Shown: positions 23,584 through 34,262 of the stretch, in pieces | Numbering within the stretch: the stretch's first letter is position 1 | Layout: each line of letters starts with the position of its first letter | Assembly (NCBI GenBank): GCA_964036045.1 | Contig: OZ038384.1 | Coordinates: 97,529,474 to 97,593,473, forward strand | Direction: 5' to 3' | DNA: 64,000 bases | From: Eutreptiella sp. 'Long Island Sound 2002' | Lineage: Eukaryota > Euglenozoa > Euglenophyceae > Eutreptiales > Eutreptiaceae | Notes under the pieces: generated by a model | Told to the model about the DNA's origin: nothing | What the model saw: only the letters and a program-made list of their open reading frames with translations | The model's database searches: none | Position numbers and translations under genes: made by a program

Positions 23584-26500
23584 TGAAGCGGTACCCAGAA
23601 CCCCATGGCCAGGTTAGGGCATACAACCGGTCTCCGGTCCACTAACCCCATGTACGGAAGGGAAGACCGGTCTCCGGTCCACTAACCCCATGTACGGAAG
23701 GCGCCAGCTGACGCCCGGTGCGAGCCCGACGGGAGCGTGTTTCGTGCCGTAAAGCCCCGCATCGGCAACCGATGCACCGCCAGCATAGATTTATGTATCA
23801 GAATATCAGGAATCAACAGGGTTTTATTTCCATATTGTTTCCGTCAATTTTTACGCTTCCGTTCTGATACTCACTGTTTTGACTGCTGGCGGTTGGATCG
23901 CGACTTTACCGTAACCGCCAGTTTAACTGTTTATAATGGAAATTTTAACGCTATCCGTGACGAAGGCTCTAAAGTCTTCAGGAATTGCGTTGATGCATCC
24001 GCAATTTTCACATTCTACACTAGCAACCTTAATCCGAATTTTTCAGGATGTCGAAATCAGATTTTCGACTTCGACATCCCCGCACTTGATTTGACCTCTT
24101 TCGAGTGGACCTACGTGCTTCCCTATGCACGAATCAACTTTCCTTTTATCCTGCCCTCCATTTGTCTTAAAGATATGGGCAAAACAAAGTTGATTCGTGA
24201 GGCCACTTGTGAAGGTCATATCCCGTGTTGCTTGCGAGGAATGACAATAAGGAAACGTGGGATGTATCCACAATACTCCCGACGTAATTTAGGAAGCATC
24301 ATATGCCTTGCGTCTCCACACGTGCGCGCTAGTGTAATGGATCATTGTCAAGAGGGTAGAGTTTGCGTTGTAACTCTATGACCATGATATTGCGTGCGTT
24401 AAGATAACTTTCGAGTGTAGCGCGCGAGTGTTGGTGTTGCATAGGAACTCTCCCTGAGTTCCTATGAGCGATTGACACAAAGTTATGCCCTTGGAGGAAC
24501 ATGACATGTCGTGGGGGGAGCTACCTTTTTGGGCAATATGTGGTATGTGCCATGTGTTGTATTGCGTGCCCATTTGGCGGGTTTGGCTAAGAGCGATGGA
24601 ACCGCCAATGGACCTCATATTGTGCAAGCCCCTTCTCCATACTCCCTACGATCAATTGCAAGCCTAACCTTCGTGAAGGGAAGCTTGTGTGGCGATCCCA
24701 AAGCGATGCGTTGGGAGCAAGGTGTGTGTTTTGCAATTTTCCATACTTTCATGTGCCCACTTGGGAAGTAGCGCTCGTAACCTTTCAAAGCGCCCCAAGT
24801 GGAGCACATATGTGGGATCGGAGGTCATTGGTGTCAAGTCATTATGTTTAGAAGGATTAGTTGATTGCACGATCCATGCCGAAGATATTATAATATAATT
24901 GTGCGCCTTTCAAGGCACTTTTGTGTATCTTTGTGCCAATTTTGCCGTTTTTGGCCCGTTACGATGTCAAGTGGCGACCGTGTATTTCAACGTTGCGCTC
25001 AATTGACATCATGACCCAAGTATGATATGAGGGTACATACTTGGGTGCCCAACATATCTTGGACCCGGCGAATAACTCCTCGTGGGCTTGGCGTACTGTG
25101 GCCGCCATGTTGGCGATTTGGGACCATCCCAAATCATGGGCCCACTTGGCGACCCTGCCATTCCCAAAACCGGAGGAGTTGGGCGACGCCCAAAAGATAT
25201 GTTGGACACACATGACTTGATACCAATTCTATGGCACACTTCGGTCCAAGTCGGGCATGTGCCTTATTTGCCCCAACCATGAGTGTGCGCATTTTTGGCC
25301 ATTTTGAGCAATTTTCCACTTTTGCTGCCCGCCGTGCACTATGTTCTAACCCTCGTGCACGCCGGACGCATGGACCAATGGACCATATATGACATGGGTG
25401 TTATGGGTAATGGTCCCCATGGTCCACACACCACGTGGGCGAAGCGGAGCCACCTTCGTTAAGGTGCTAGCCCAAAGTGAGTGTGGGCAATTTTGCCATT
25501 TTGGCATTTGTGGACCCAATTGGGATCGTCACCACGCCAGGTGGAATGGAGATCTTTGAGTGGCAAGGGCATGGGAGTCTCTGTTGGACCCCAGGTGGAT
25601 CGCGTATGGAATTGCAGATCCGATCTCCGAGCCGGCGTGGAGATATACTATTGGGAGTACCCCGAATTTTGGCTCATTTCGAGCAGCCAAAATGACCCCA
25701 TTTTGGGACCCCAATTTCCCCCTTCCGTGTGGTCAATTGGCGGCCCCATTTCTCTATGCCCACAGGGAGCCTGGACCCAATTTCAAGTTGTGCACTCAGA
25801 TGGAAGTCCTAGGACCTGCTTCCTAACATGTCAGCCATTGGCCTTGCCCTGGCCGGGCGAGCTACGCGTGGGAATGACGCCAATTTTGGTGATTTTGGCA
25901 TCATGACCCCACTTGACGAACACGTGGTGCCCTGATGCCGGGACCTCAGAGGGAACCAGGTTGGGTGAGGGCTCCAGGGAGTTCATACTCGAAGGGCATA
26001 GGGTCAGTTGCCTCGTCCCTACCTCTGGCGGGTCCAGACGAGGGGTCAATTTTGGGGATTTTTGAGTGAATTTCAGTTTGGGCTGAAACAGCCCATTTTC
26101 AGCTACCAACTCCTGAGGGATAATGGCGGGGCCATATCTCTGGCCCAGAGTGGAGTTGGGACCTGCTGTTGACGGAGCGTGAGGAGCCACTGTTGGTTGG
26201 CCTTGGAGTCTCTTGGTTCCCAGGAACTCGCCTGTGGCTGGGCGGGACACCCTCCCTATTGGCAGGGTTTCAGGGTCCGGACTGAGCAGGGCATGGGTTG
26301 TGTTTGAGCCCCCGCCCCCATCAGCCACTGAGAGGGTCGGACCTGGGATTGGGACATGAGTTGGGACTGAGTGTCTATTGTCCTGTAATGCCCTTACCCC
26401 AGTCCAGTCTTAACCCCATGTGTACATATCCTGATGTGTTGCTGTACATACTTTCGTTCCCTTGTTGCAGAGTGGCAAGGATCCTGAAACGCTTTGTCAC

Positions 26501-26607
26501 ATGACACGAGCGTATTGATGCCCTTGTGAGCGTAGTGCTTTGCCTGCCTGCTCACTTGTGCGTGTCACCGCAGCGTCCCGTGGCCGGCCCCCAACGGGAA
26601 CGCGTCA
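23584..26607 (+). repeat. Element B 3' LTR
   Basis: The second copy of the ~3.02-kb LTR, with the same TG and CA ends as 9355-12377. Differences cluster in a short stretch at about 25555-25630, while most of the LTR is nearly identical. Chromodomain sequence of element A follows directly. Confidence 0.93.
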
Positions 26608-26850
26608 ATGGCAGTCGATGGTTACTACGTGGTTGCAGGTATTGCTCGCCACGAGTATAAACAGGGCTGGAAATTCCTTACCCTGTGGGATGGCTATGGG
26701 TTGTCTGAGGCGACCTGGGAACCTATGTCAGCCTTCATACAACCAGATGGGAGTATCAACCCAATCTTCCGCACTTACCTCGTTGAGAAAAACAAGGGGC
26801 AGCTCCTAACCCGTGCTGAGACTATGTCCCAGCGTAAGAAGCAAAACTAA
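26608..26850 (+). pseudogene. pol: Element A Pol, part 6: displaced chromodomain
   Basis: Eighty codons directly after LTR B. YYVVAGIARHEYKQGWKFL and TLWDGYGLSEATWEPM match a chromodomain (strand, Trp-x-Gly-Tyr, then Ala-Thr-Trp-Glu-Pro). It is the C-terminal module missing from element A's integrase, displaced 17 kb by element B. The ATG at 26608 is part of the presumed target duplication, so it is probably not an authentic start. The TAA at 26848-26850 would have ended element A's Pol. Confidence 0.8.
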
Positions 26851-29359
26851 TCTCCCTGTGTCAGTCTGTGCCCTGCAGACCCATGCCTATGGTTTCCAGC
26901 GTGAGCCAGGTGGCCGCTTATCAGGATTGCAGCCATCCAGCGAGTGTGTGCCTTGTTGACCAAGTGTTGCATGGGTACTGCCCTAATGTAATGACCTTGG
27001 AGAGCCAACGAAGAACGGTGGCTTACTACACCAGGGGGGAATGACAAGCAAGGTGTTATGAGGCAAGGTGTGTCTTCCCTCCTTGGGGACAAGCGAGCCC
27101 ACAGTTAGGACCCCTGACTGGTCCAGACCCATGGGGTTCTACCCTTCCTTACTGGGTTTACCATACCCCTATGTGTGCTACGTATGTCTGTGTGTGTCTC
27201 ACTTCTCTCCCCAGCGTGGCTCCCGGAGACGGGGCTTCGCTGACGTCGGACCGAAGGTCCTAATCAGGTACTATTACCACTCCTATGGCGCCCAATTTCT
27301 GTGCTGGCGCCTATCCTTGGGGTAAGACGGCAAAAGCCCTACCTACTAGAGGGGAGGGGTGGCCAAGTGTGCTAAGGGCATACAAAAAGCCCATTTTAGC
27401 TACAGGCCAAAAGCTAACGCACTCCCCTGCCCACGAGGAAAAGCACGCAGGACAGGAGACACCACTACACTACACTCACTAACGCCAGCACCGGCCTTCG
27501 AAGGCAGGGTGAGCACTCATCACTTGCACTCACCTCCTGCCAGGCCTGCTGACCCTAACCCCTACACACGCTACTGGGTGCTGCTGTCGAAGATCACTCA
27601 GGCCCTAATGGCCCTCCTGTGAAGAAGACAAGAGAACACAGCGCTCCTAAGCAGCTGTGGCCTAACAGGGGACGCCACAACGCGTTTCCCCTGCTAGGGC
27701 TTGGAGGGAAGGGGTGCTCTTGTTGCGTGCACAGCGCAGATGTCGTTGAAGTTGAACTGCCCTCGCCAGTACTGGCTGAGGCACAGTGATTTGATTTGTG
27801 ATCAGCGCCCCTGTTTTGCTGAGGCAGAAAAATGGATAGCCGCCGAAGGCAGCTGCTGCGTGCACCAATCACCCTTAACCTCTCCCACCTGTACAACAGA
27901 GGCAAATGAAGGGGTGTTTGCGGCGGAGGAACCAAGCCACACTCCAGGTATTATACCCTTCTCAGTGTGACCTATAATACACTGTCCGCAAACACGCTAA
28001 CGGATCAGCTCCCCTGTCAAGCAAGCAAGCTTTAAGAGACTCCTCAGGTTCTCTTAAAGAACGTACCGAGGAGCCTCTGGGTAACCTAAACAAGGTTTAC
28101 CGTGCGCAATTCGCGTGGCCTACCCTTTAATGCATCATGTGCACGCAGGGAAGGGAGGCTGAACCACTGACTCAACCAGGAGGTGAGCTCCTCCTGGGCT
28201 AACCTACCTTACTCACCATGCATCGTGTGAATGCCGAATTGAAACCAACACAAAACAAGCCTAAGCGTTTTAAGCAACCCTACTTTAACGCCACGGCCGC
28301 ACACGAACAAACGCTTTCTTTACTTACCTGTGAAGAAGAGGACAAGGGTGAATTTGGGGTACAGGTAAAGCGTCACAGCCTGTGGATGCCTCGATTAGGC
28401 ACATGCATCGCGAGCACAGCGCATATTCTAACCCTACGTGCGCGCTGCGCGCTCCATTCGCATCACATACCTTTCATTCCTGTTTTTACCTGTGCAGAGC
28501 ACGAGAGAATTACACCCGACCCCCGAACGAGCACAGCGTTGACAACCCTAACATTTTGACGAAACAACCAACACGAACGCAACGCGTGAGTGTGAGATGA
28601 CACTGACATACCTGAGAGATGGGTTGTTGACCTGCTCTGTGGTGTGGGCTGAATTTGAATACTTGACTCTGAAGTTTATAAAAATTTTGATGCAACTGTG
28701 CAAAAATTTCCTTTAAAACTTTAAAAACTACGGCTCATAGCTTCTTTTCCAAAAGCCGTTTACGCTTGCGCAACCCTTTTCTTGGAGTCCGCTTCCTTTG
28801 CGCTTGTCTGCGACTTTGAGTTATGTGTAAAAATGACGATTTCCCGCGTGGTTTCGTCGATTTTTAACGATTTCACTTGCTAAATCGCAGCCCCTTCCGC
28901 TAAACCGCAGGAATCACTCCCTGTCGGTTACATTTTCTATTTTTTCCAGCTCCTGGAGGTTTGTGTCCTCCATTGGGAGTATTGCTTTGCCCTGGCCCTT
29001 GGTCAGGACGTATACTAAAACGCTGTTTATACAGCGATAGCCGTCCGCATTAGAGCGTTCGACTGTACCCTAGTGGGCAAGCATATGTGCTCTAGGGAGG
29101 GAGTCCTGGGTTCAAACCCCACTACCCCCAAATCTTTTCCAAAAGTTTTCGTCGCACGCCGGCAATCTTTGAGGAATGCCCCATCGAAGGGACATCATTC
29201 ACGGTACATTACACTGTTTTTCAAGGGTACCTACAGTGTGATAGGCTTCTATGAAGGGATGAGGATGTTTTTGGTAAGTTTAATGCATTTTCTGAGGTAA
29301 TTTTGGGAATATTTGAGCCTTTTTCCTTGGTCCTACTAGCTTAGCTAACTAGTACTCCA
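26851..29359 (+). other. Element A long 3' region
   Basis: About 2.5 kb between element A's last pol codon and its polypurine tract. A 113-codon frame at 28218-28559 (MHRVNAELKPTQ) starts with ATG but shows no domain, and I do not regard it as established. The region around 28600-28960 is more AT-rich. A stretch at 29070-29130 has a tRNA B-box-like 'ggttcaaacc' but does not fold into a tRNA by eye. The length is unusual for a Ty3 3' UTR. Confidence 0.5.
28030..28059. repeat. Perfect 10-bp hairpin in element A 3' region
   Basis: Arms CTTTAAGAGA and TCTCTTAAAG enclose a 10-nt loop. A second, imperfect hairpin (ggtaacc/ggtttacc) follows at about 28079-28101. There is no T-run to suggest a polymerase III terminator. 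Confidence 0.5.
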
Positions 29360-29365
29360 GGGGGG
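29358..29365 (+). other. Element A polypurine tract
   Basis: A six-G run, in 'ccaggggggag', ends where the 3' LTR begins. Confidence 0.7.
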
Positions 29366-30075
29366 AGTAAGAAAAAGTCACTGCCATTTCTTTCTTGGAG
29401 GGCTTGATCCAGGACAAGCCCCCCTTAAAACCCTTTTGTTGATGCTAAGACAAACTTAAGTGTTTTTATCTCTCTTTTGTTGCCTAAAGTACACTTTCTC
29501 AAAGTAACTAGGGTTGTGACCCTAGCCCCCCATGAAGTTCACCCCTACCACTCAACTGAGCGGAGGTACCTTCCTGCATGGAGGATATACCGAAAAAAAA
29601 CAGGCATTTCATGCTTTAGGCCTTGGAGGTTAAGCCTAGTGGTCTCCCACCCCAAGACCCCTATACTCAATTTTTTCTACCACTTATTGTGGTCCCACTT
29701 TGTAACTGTTTCTGAATTCAGTTGCTTGGCCAAGTCATTTTCTGTGTGGTCCTGACATCTATGCCCCACATTCCTAACCAGCACCATTTCACCCAAAAGA
29801 GTGCACATGAAGTGCCTAATGCAACCTCTGAGGCAAGAGTCAGACCAATTTTCATATAAAATCTTTTGTATTATCCATTTGTGATTGAATCTATGTGTAT
29901 AACCCTGCTTTGTCTATCTGCAGCCCTTCTGTGTTACACTGGATTCCAAAACCAGTCATTGATTCGATCCACATCCTGTTCTTGCCCTACTTGCTGCTTT
30001 GGTTTGGGGTTTCAACTACAAAACCTGCAGGAATACATCAAAATATCTAGGGCATAATTCAAGGACATCTTTCTC
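29366..30075 (+). repeat. Element A 3' LTR
   Basis: Second copy of the LTR at 1806-2515. It ends at 30073-30075 and is followed by the duplication tccac at 30076-30080. The final two bases differ from the 5' LTR (tc against cg), leaving a 2-bp uncertainty in the boundary. Confidence 0.9.
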
Positions 30076-30481
30076 TCCACCACTCTCCGGGCATCTGATG
30101 CATGTGTCGGGCATGTTGACGTCCGTCTCGTCGGTTCGTCGGACCGTCAGGTGTTGCTGGGGTGTGTTGCGCGGCTGTGTGCCACCGGGTCGTCGCGGTA
30201 GGACCTGTCGCCAGGCGCGGCTCAGGGTCCTGGGGGGGCGTCCCATGCGTCGCACCGGGGCGCCGTGGAGGTTACTGAAGTTTGCGTGCACAACGGGCTG
30301 GGCGTGCCGCCCGGGTCTCCGCCTCAGTGAGGACGGAGCGTTGCCGTCAATCGCCCAGCGCCAGTGCCCGGATCCGGTGGCGTGCGCTGTTCGACAACAC
30401 CCCCGTGGTCATCAGTTCGGCCGCGGGCTCCGCGTGTTTGGCTGGCCCCTTTGCCCGGCCCCTCGCGGACCCGTTACGTGG
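30076..30481 (-). pseudogene. Degenerate D-family C-terminal and 3' fragment
   Basis: Collinear with about 34440-35010 of the best D copy. On the minus strand it encodes VLSNSARHRIRALALGD followed by TGA, matching NLCPVFAIHKIRALALGG of the protease C-terminus. The nucleophile Cys position is lost, so this copy is dead. It is the right-hand continuation of 1540-1805 after element A, and it is cut at 30481 by element E. D sequence resumes at 34263. Confidence 0.6.
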
Positions 30482-31084
30482 TGACGCGGGAGCCTGGGTC
30501 TGCTCCTTAGCACTTAGTCTTGGCGCTGGTTCAATTGCTGCTGAGCTCCCAGTTTTAGACGGCACTCGTGAGGTTTTCATTGAAAATCCTTCGACGTTTC
30601 AAATCCACGATGATTTCCAAAACCGTCAAGTGCTGCTTTTCCAAAACTTCTCACTGGAGCTCCTCCCAAACTCCCTGGCAACACGGCGAAGACACGTGAT
30701 CGTTCTTGCTTTCACGCATTGCTTTGACAAACAGTTCTAAGAACCTTGCCCGGCTCTTCGCACCATGTCTCCTGCACATGAAACACATGTAGGGCAGACA
30801 GGCGCAAATGGAGACTATTTGCGAGTATTTACATGCATACGCGGCGCTGCTCTTGGCCGCTCTTCACGTGCACGGACACATGTCTACTCTGTCCAGAATA
30901 ACTCGATATATGCGGAAATTAATAAAAATAATTATAAAAAACCTTGCCAAAAGCAGTAAAACTGCCAGGCGCTGAGGCCATGCAGATCTCTGAAAATCAT
31001 ATGATGTCGCCATTCTGCGCTTGCGTTCTGCAGCAGAGCGCGGCGACTTTAGCGGGGAATTGCGGTCTCTCTGAACCCGCTTCA
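30482..31084 (-). repeat. Element E LTR, copy 1
   Basis: Bounded by TGACGCGGG and CCCGCTTCA on the plus strand. It contains an AT-rich segment (aattaataaaaataattat) at about 30915-30935 and ~98-99% identity to the other two copies by eye. Confidence 0.8.
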
Positions 31085-31128
31085 CCCCCCCCCTTAAGAG
31101 ATTTGCCATGGCCGGCAGTTCCAAACAT

Positions 31129-31434
31129 CTACGACAGACGTATGGCCCCTTGTGGCGTCTCCACCTCAGTTTTTTTACTTTGTGACGACTCCTTGGCTTG
31201 TCTTCCGGCTGCCCCAGTGGTGGTTGTGTCCTCTGGCTTGTCGCAGCGCGAGCCTCTACCTGTTCTTCTGCACTGGGCACGTTCGGCGTTGGTGTGACTT
31301 CTGGCAGCGCGAGCTTCTACTCGGCGTTCTGCTCTTGGCACGCTGGACGCCTCCGTGGCTTCTGGCAGCGCAAGCTCACTCGGCGTTCTGCTGTCCGCCT
31401 GCTCGGACCCACGCTTCCTGAAGCTGTCGTGCAA
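31129..31434 (-). pseudogene. Element E second ORF, copy 1, frame-shifted
   Basis: Equivalent to the 119-codon frame at 32718-33077, but a one-base difference near 31408 (plus strand 'cggaccc' against 'cggccc') shifts the frame and removes the N-terminal ~17 residues. The remaining protein is rich in Arg, Glu, Ala, Ser and Thr, with no recognised domain. Confidence 0.4.
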
Positions 31435-31466
31435 GCTCTCGTTGTCTCCACTCGGTTACCGAAGCT

Positions 31467-32048
31467 TCAACGCTTGACCCACTCCTCATACAAGGCGTTC
31501 ACCGTAACCATAGGAAAGTAGTCCGGCGTCCCTGGCACTGGATAGTTCACGGGCTGCTTGTACTGTTGACGGTGCGCCACTGCACAGCGCTGTAGCTCCC
31601 ACCAGGTCTTCAAATCCTTTCCCGGGTTCTTCCTCAACCACCTGGCCACATTGTCCTCGATGACACTCCAGGTCAGGCGTTCCACGTTCTCCGTAGCACG
31701 CTCCCGTAGTACCGCCACAGCGCACACGAGTCTTTCCTCGGTAGGCTGCGCTGGCTTGGTCTCCGCGGACGTGGTCGGCGCTGGCTGGGGTCCCATTTGC
31801 TGGCTCGGCTCTGGCTTCGGCTCCGCTGGCTTGAGCTGCGCTGTCTTGGAGTTGTCTCCTCGACGCTTCGCTCGCTTCGCTTCGCGCCTGCGTTGGAGAT
31901 GGTCATCTCTTTGACGGAACCAATCTTCACCGCGGCAGTTGCTGTCTTCGTGACTCTGCGCAGCAGCGTGGCGTCCGGCCTGCTCACAAGCACTGCAGGG
32001 CATCGACTTCCGACTGAGACACAAGGGCAGACAACGGGGAACATTCAC
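31467..32048 (-). CDS. Element E first ORF, copy 1 (possible Gag-like protein)
   Basis: A 193-residue protein starting with ATG ~25 bp inside the LTR on the minus strand, where gag would lie. The N-terminus has CSACEQAGRH and a later Cys, a possible zinc-binding cluster. Next come a highly basic segment (RRREAKRAKRR) and a Pro/Glu/Ala/Gln-rich linker. The C-terminal ~80 residues are globular-looking (WSVIEDNVARWL, DLKTWWELQRC, VTVNALYEEWVKR). It is nearly identical to copy 2. I know no family for it; a structural nucleic-acid-binding role is inference from position and charge. Confidence 0.5.
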   Translation of the reverse strand: MNVPRCLPLCLSRKSMPCSACEQAGRHAAAQSHEDSNCRGEDWFRQRDDHLQRRREAKRAKRRGDNSKTAQLKPAEPKPEPSQQMGPQPAPTTSAETKPAQPTEERLVCAVAVLRERATENVERLTWSVIEDNVARWLRKNPGKDLKTWWELQRCAVAHRQQYKQPVNYPVPGTPDYFPMVTVNALYEEWVKR

Positions 32049-32072
32049 ATGTCCCGGTATTAGAACTGTTTT

Positions 32073-32673
32073 GACGCGGGAGCCTGGGTCTGCTCCTTAG
32101 CACTTAGTCTTGGCGCTGGTTCAATTGCTGCTGAGCCCCAGTTTTAGACGGCACTCGTGAGGTTTTCATTGAAAATCCTTCGACGTTTCAAATCCACGAT
32201 GATTTCCAAAAGCGTCAAGTGCTGCTTTTCCAAAACTTCTCACTGGAGCTCCTCCCAAACTCCCTGGCAACACGGCGAAGACACGTGATCGTTCTTGCTT
32301 TCACGCATTGCTTTGACAAACAGTTCTAAGAACCTTGCCCGGCTCTTCGCACCATGTCTCCTGCACATGAAACACATGTAGGGCAGACAGGCGCAAATGG
32401 AGACTATTTGCGAGTATTTACATGCATACGCGGCGCTGCTCTTGGCCGCTCTTCACGTGCACGGACACATGTCTACTCTGTCCAGAATAACTCGATATAT
32501 GCGGAAATTAATAAAAATAATTATAAAAAACCTTGCCAAAAGCAGTAAAACTGCCAGGCGCTGAGGCCATGCAGATCTCTGAAAATCATATGATGTCGCC
32601 ATTCTGCGCTTGCGTTCTGCAGCAGAGCGCGGCGACTTTAGCGGGGAATTGCGGTCTCTCTGAACCCGCTTCA
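32073..32673 (-). repeat. Element E LTR, copy 2
   Basis: Central LTR, shared by both internal units. It starts TGACGCGGG and ends CCCGCTTCA on the plus strand, followed by a C-rich tract (the polypurine tract of the unit to its right on the minus strand). Confidence 0.8.
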
Positions 32674-32717
32674 CCCCCCTCCTTAAGAGATTTGCCATGG
32701 CCGGCAGTTCCAAACAT

Positions 32718-33077
32718 CTACGACAGACGTATGGCCCCTTGTGGCGTCTCCACCTCAGTTTTTTTACTTTGTGACGACTCCTCGGCTTGTCTTCCGGCTG
32801 CCCCAGTGGTGGTTGTGTCCTCCGGCTTGTCGCAGCGCGAGCCTCTACCTGTTCTTCTGCACTCGGCACGTTCGGCGTTGGTGTGACTTGTGGCAGCGCG
32901 AGCTTCTACTCGGCGTTCTGCTCTTGGCACGCTGGACGCCTCCGTGGCTTCTGGCAGCGCAAGCTCACTCGGCGTTCTCCTGTCCGCCTGCTCGGCCCAC
33001 GCTTCCTGAAGCTGTTGTGCAAGCTCTCGTTGTCCCCACTCGGTTACCGAAGCTTCAACGCTTGACCCACTCCTCAT
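32718..33077 (-). CDS. Element E second ORF, copy 2
   Basis: A 119-residue frame overlapping the end of the first ORF by 23 bp in another frame. It is rich in Arg, Glu, Ala, Ser and Thr and predicted by eye to be largely helical or disordered (VTEWGQRELAQQLQEAWAEQ). No family is recognised. The overlap could indicate translational coupling, or that the two frames were once joined by frameshifting. The broken copy 1 weakens the case for function. Confidence 0.4.
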   Translation of the reverse strand: MRSGSSVEASVTEWGQRELAQQLQEAWAEQADRRTPSELALPEATEASSVPRAERRVEARAATSHTNAERAECRRTGRGSRCDKPEDTTTTGAAGRQAEESSQSKKTEVETPQGAIRLS

Positions 33078-33636
33078 ACAAGGCGTTCACCGTAACCATA
33101 GGAAAGTAGTCCGGCGTCCCTGGCACTGGATAGTTCACGGGCTGCTTGTACTGTTGACGGTGCGCCACTGCACAGCGCTGTAGCTCCCACCAGGTCTTCA
33201 AATCCTTTCCCGGGTTCTTCCCCAACCACCTGGCCACATTGTCCTCGATGACACTCCAGGTCAGGCGTTCCACGTTCTCCGTAGCACGCTCCCGTAGTAC
33301 CGTCACGGCGCACACGAGTCTTTCCTCGGTAGGCTGCGCTGGCTTGGTCTCCGCAGACGTGGTCGGCGCTGGCTGGGGTCCCATTTGCTGGCTCGGCTCT
33401 GGCTTTGGCTCCGCTGGCTTGAGCTGCGCTGTCTTGGAGTTGTCTCCTCGACGCTTCGCTCGCTTCGCTTCGCGCTTGCGTTGGAGATGGTCATCTCTTT
33501 GACGGAACCAATCTTCACCGCGGCAGTTGCTGTCTTCGTGACCCTGCGCAGCAGCGTGGCGTCCGGCCTGTTCACAAGCACTGCACGGCATCGACTTCCG
33601 ACTGAGACACAACGGCAGACAAGGGGGAACATTCAC
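33055..33636 (-). CDS. Element E first ORF, copy 2 (possible Gag-like protein)
   Basis: 193 residues, differing from copy 1 (31467-32048) at only a handful of positions. It keeps the CSACEQAGRH cluster, the basic patch and the WSVIEDNVARWL to EEWVKR C-terminus. Such similarity fits recent duplication of the unit. It is uninterrupted, starts with ATG just inside the LTR, and overlaps the following 119-codon frame. Function unknown. Confidence 0.5.
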   Translation of the reverse strand: MNVPPCLPLCLSRKSMPCSACEQAGRHAAAQGHEDSNCRGEDWFRQRDDHLQRKREAKRAKRRGDNSKTAQLKPAEPKPEPSQQMGPQPAPTTSAETKPAQPTEERLVCAVTVLRERATENVERLTWSVIEDNVARWLGKNPGKDLKTWWELQRCAVAHRQQYKQPVNYPVPGTPDYFPMVTVNALYEEWVKR

Positions 33637-33659
33637 ATGTCCCGGTATTAGAACTGTTT

Positions 33660-34262
33660 TGACGCGGGAGCCTGGGTCTGCTCCTTAGCACTTAGTCTTG
33701 GCGCTGGTTCAATTGCTGCTGAGCTCCCAGTTTTAGACGGCACTCGTGAGGTTTTCATTGAAAATCCTTCGACGTTTCAAATCCACGATGATTTCCAAAA
33801 CTGTCAAGTGCTGCTTTTCCAAAACTTCTCACTGGAGCTCCTCCCAAACTCCCTGGCAACACGGCGAAGACACGTGATCGTTCTTGCTTTCACGCATTGC
33901 TTTGACAAACAGTTCTAAGAACCTTGCCCGGCTCTTCGCACCATGTCTCCTGCACATGAAACACATGTAGGGCAGACAGGCGCAAATGGAGACTATTTGC
34001 GAGTATTTACATGCATACGCGGCGCTGCTCTTGGCCGCTCTTCACGTGCACGGACACATGTCTACTCTGTCCAGAATAACTCGATATATGCGGAAATTAA
34101 TAAAAATAATTATAAAAAACCTTGCCAAAAGCAGCAAAACTGCCAGGCGCTGAGGCCATGCAGATCTCTGAAAATCATATGATGTCGCCATTCTGCGCTT
34201 GCGTTCTGCAGCAGAGCGCGGCGACTTTAGCGGGGAATCGCGGTCTCTCTGAACCCGCTTCA
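33660..34262 (-). repeat. Element E LTR, copy 3
   Basis: Right-hand outer LTR. It ends exactly at CCCGCTTCA, after which the gtgg target duplication and D sequence follow. Confidence 0.8.

Larger units (their letters stand above)
9355..26607 (+). mobile_element. Element B: large Ty3/gypsy chromovirus nested in element A
   Basis: A 17.25-kb element with two ~3.02-kb LTRs (9355-12377 and 23584-26607), both starting TG and ending CA, an internal polyprotein frame (12803-22097) and a polypurine tract at 23573-23583. Domain order is Gag, protease, degenerate methyltransferase-like domain, RT, RNase H, integrase, chromodomain. It inserted into element A's pol between integrase and chromodomain. 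The flanks attg (9351-9354) and atgg (26608-26611) fit a 4-bp target duplication with one change and preserve A's frame. The pol frame has three in-frame stops, one each of TAG, TAA and TGA. Confidence 0.93.
1806..30075 (+). mobile_element. Element A: Ty3/gypsy chromovirus split by element B
   Basis: A plus-strand LTR retrotransposon with near-identical ~710-bp LTRs (1806-2515 and 29366-30075), an initiator-Met-like primer site, gag (2596-4836), pol (4788-9354) and a polypurine tract before the 3' LTR. Flanking sequence gives a 5-bp duplication, tccac, at 1801-1805 and 30076-30080. Removing it rejoins D-family sequence on both sides. Pol order is protease, methyltransferase-like domain, RT, RNase H, integrase, chromodomain, which is Ty3/gypsy order. 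Element B occupies 9355-26607 between integrase and chromodomain. Without B, element A is about 11 kb. Two frameshifts and two in-frame stops make it non-autonomous as read. Confidence 0.9.
30482..34262 (-). mobile_element. Element E: non-autonomous LTR element with three LTRs and two internal regions
   Basis: Three copies of a ~602-bp LTR alternate with two ~985-bp internal regions. On the minus strand each LTR starts TGAAGCGGG and ends CCCGCGTCA, so its tips form short inverted repeats. A polypurine tract (the complement of the C9 run at 31085) abuts the LTR start, fixing the orientation as minus. The array is flanked by gtgg at 30478-30481 and 34263-34266. Removing it restores D-family sequence matching 1600-1640. 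There is no RT or integrase; internal regions encode only small basic proteins. Unequal exchange between LTRs is the simplest source of the extra unit. It resembles a TRIM-like element of unknown superfamily. Confidence 0.8.

Noticed and set aside
28218-28559. 113-codon ORF in the 3' region of element A
   Set aside because: It has an ATG but a composition-neutral sequence, no motif and no second copy to compare.
29045-29130. tRNA gene suggested by 'ggttcaaacc'
   Set aside because: A B-box-like string is present, but no acceptor stem or anticodon arm can be paired by eye. A CCCTAG/CTAGGG hairpin conflicts with a cloverleaf.
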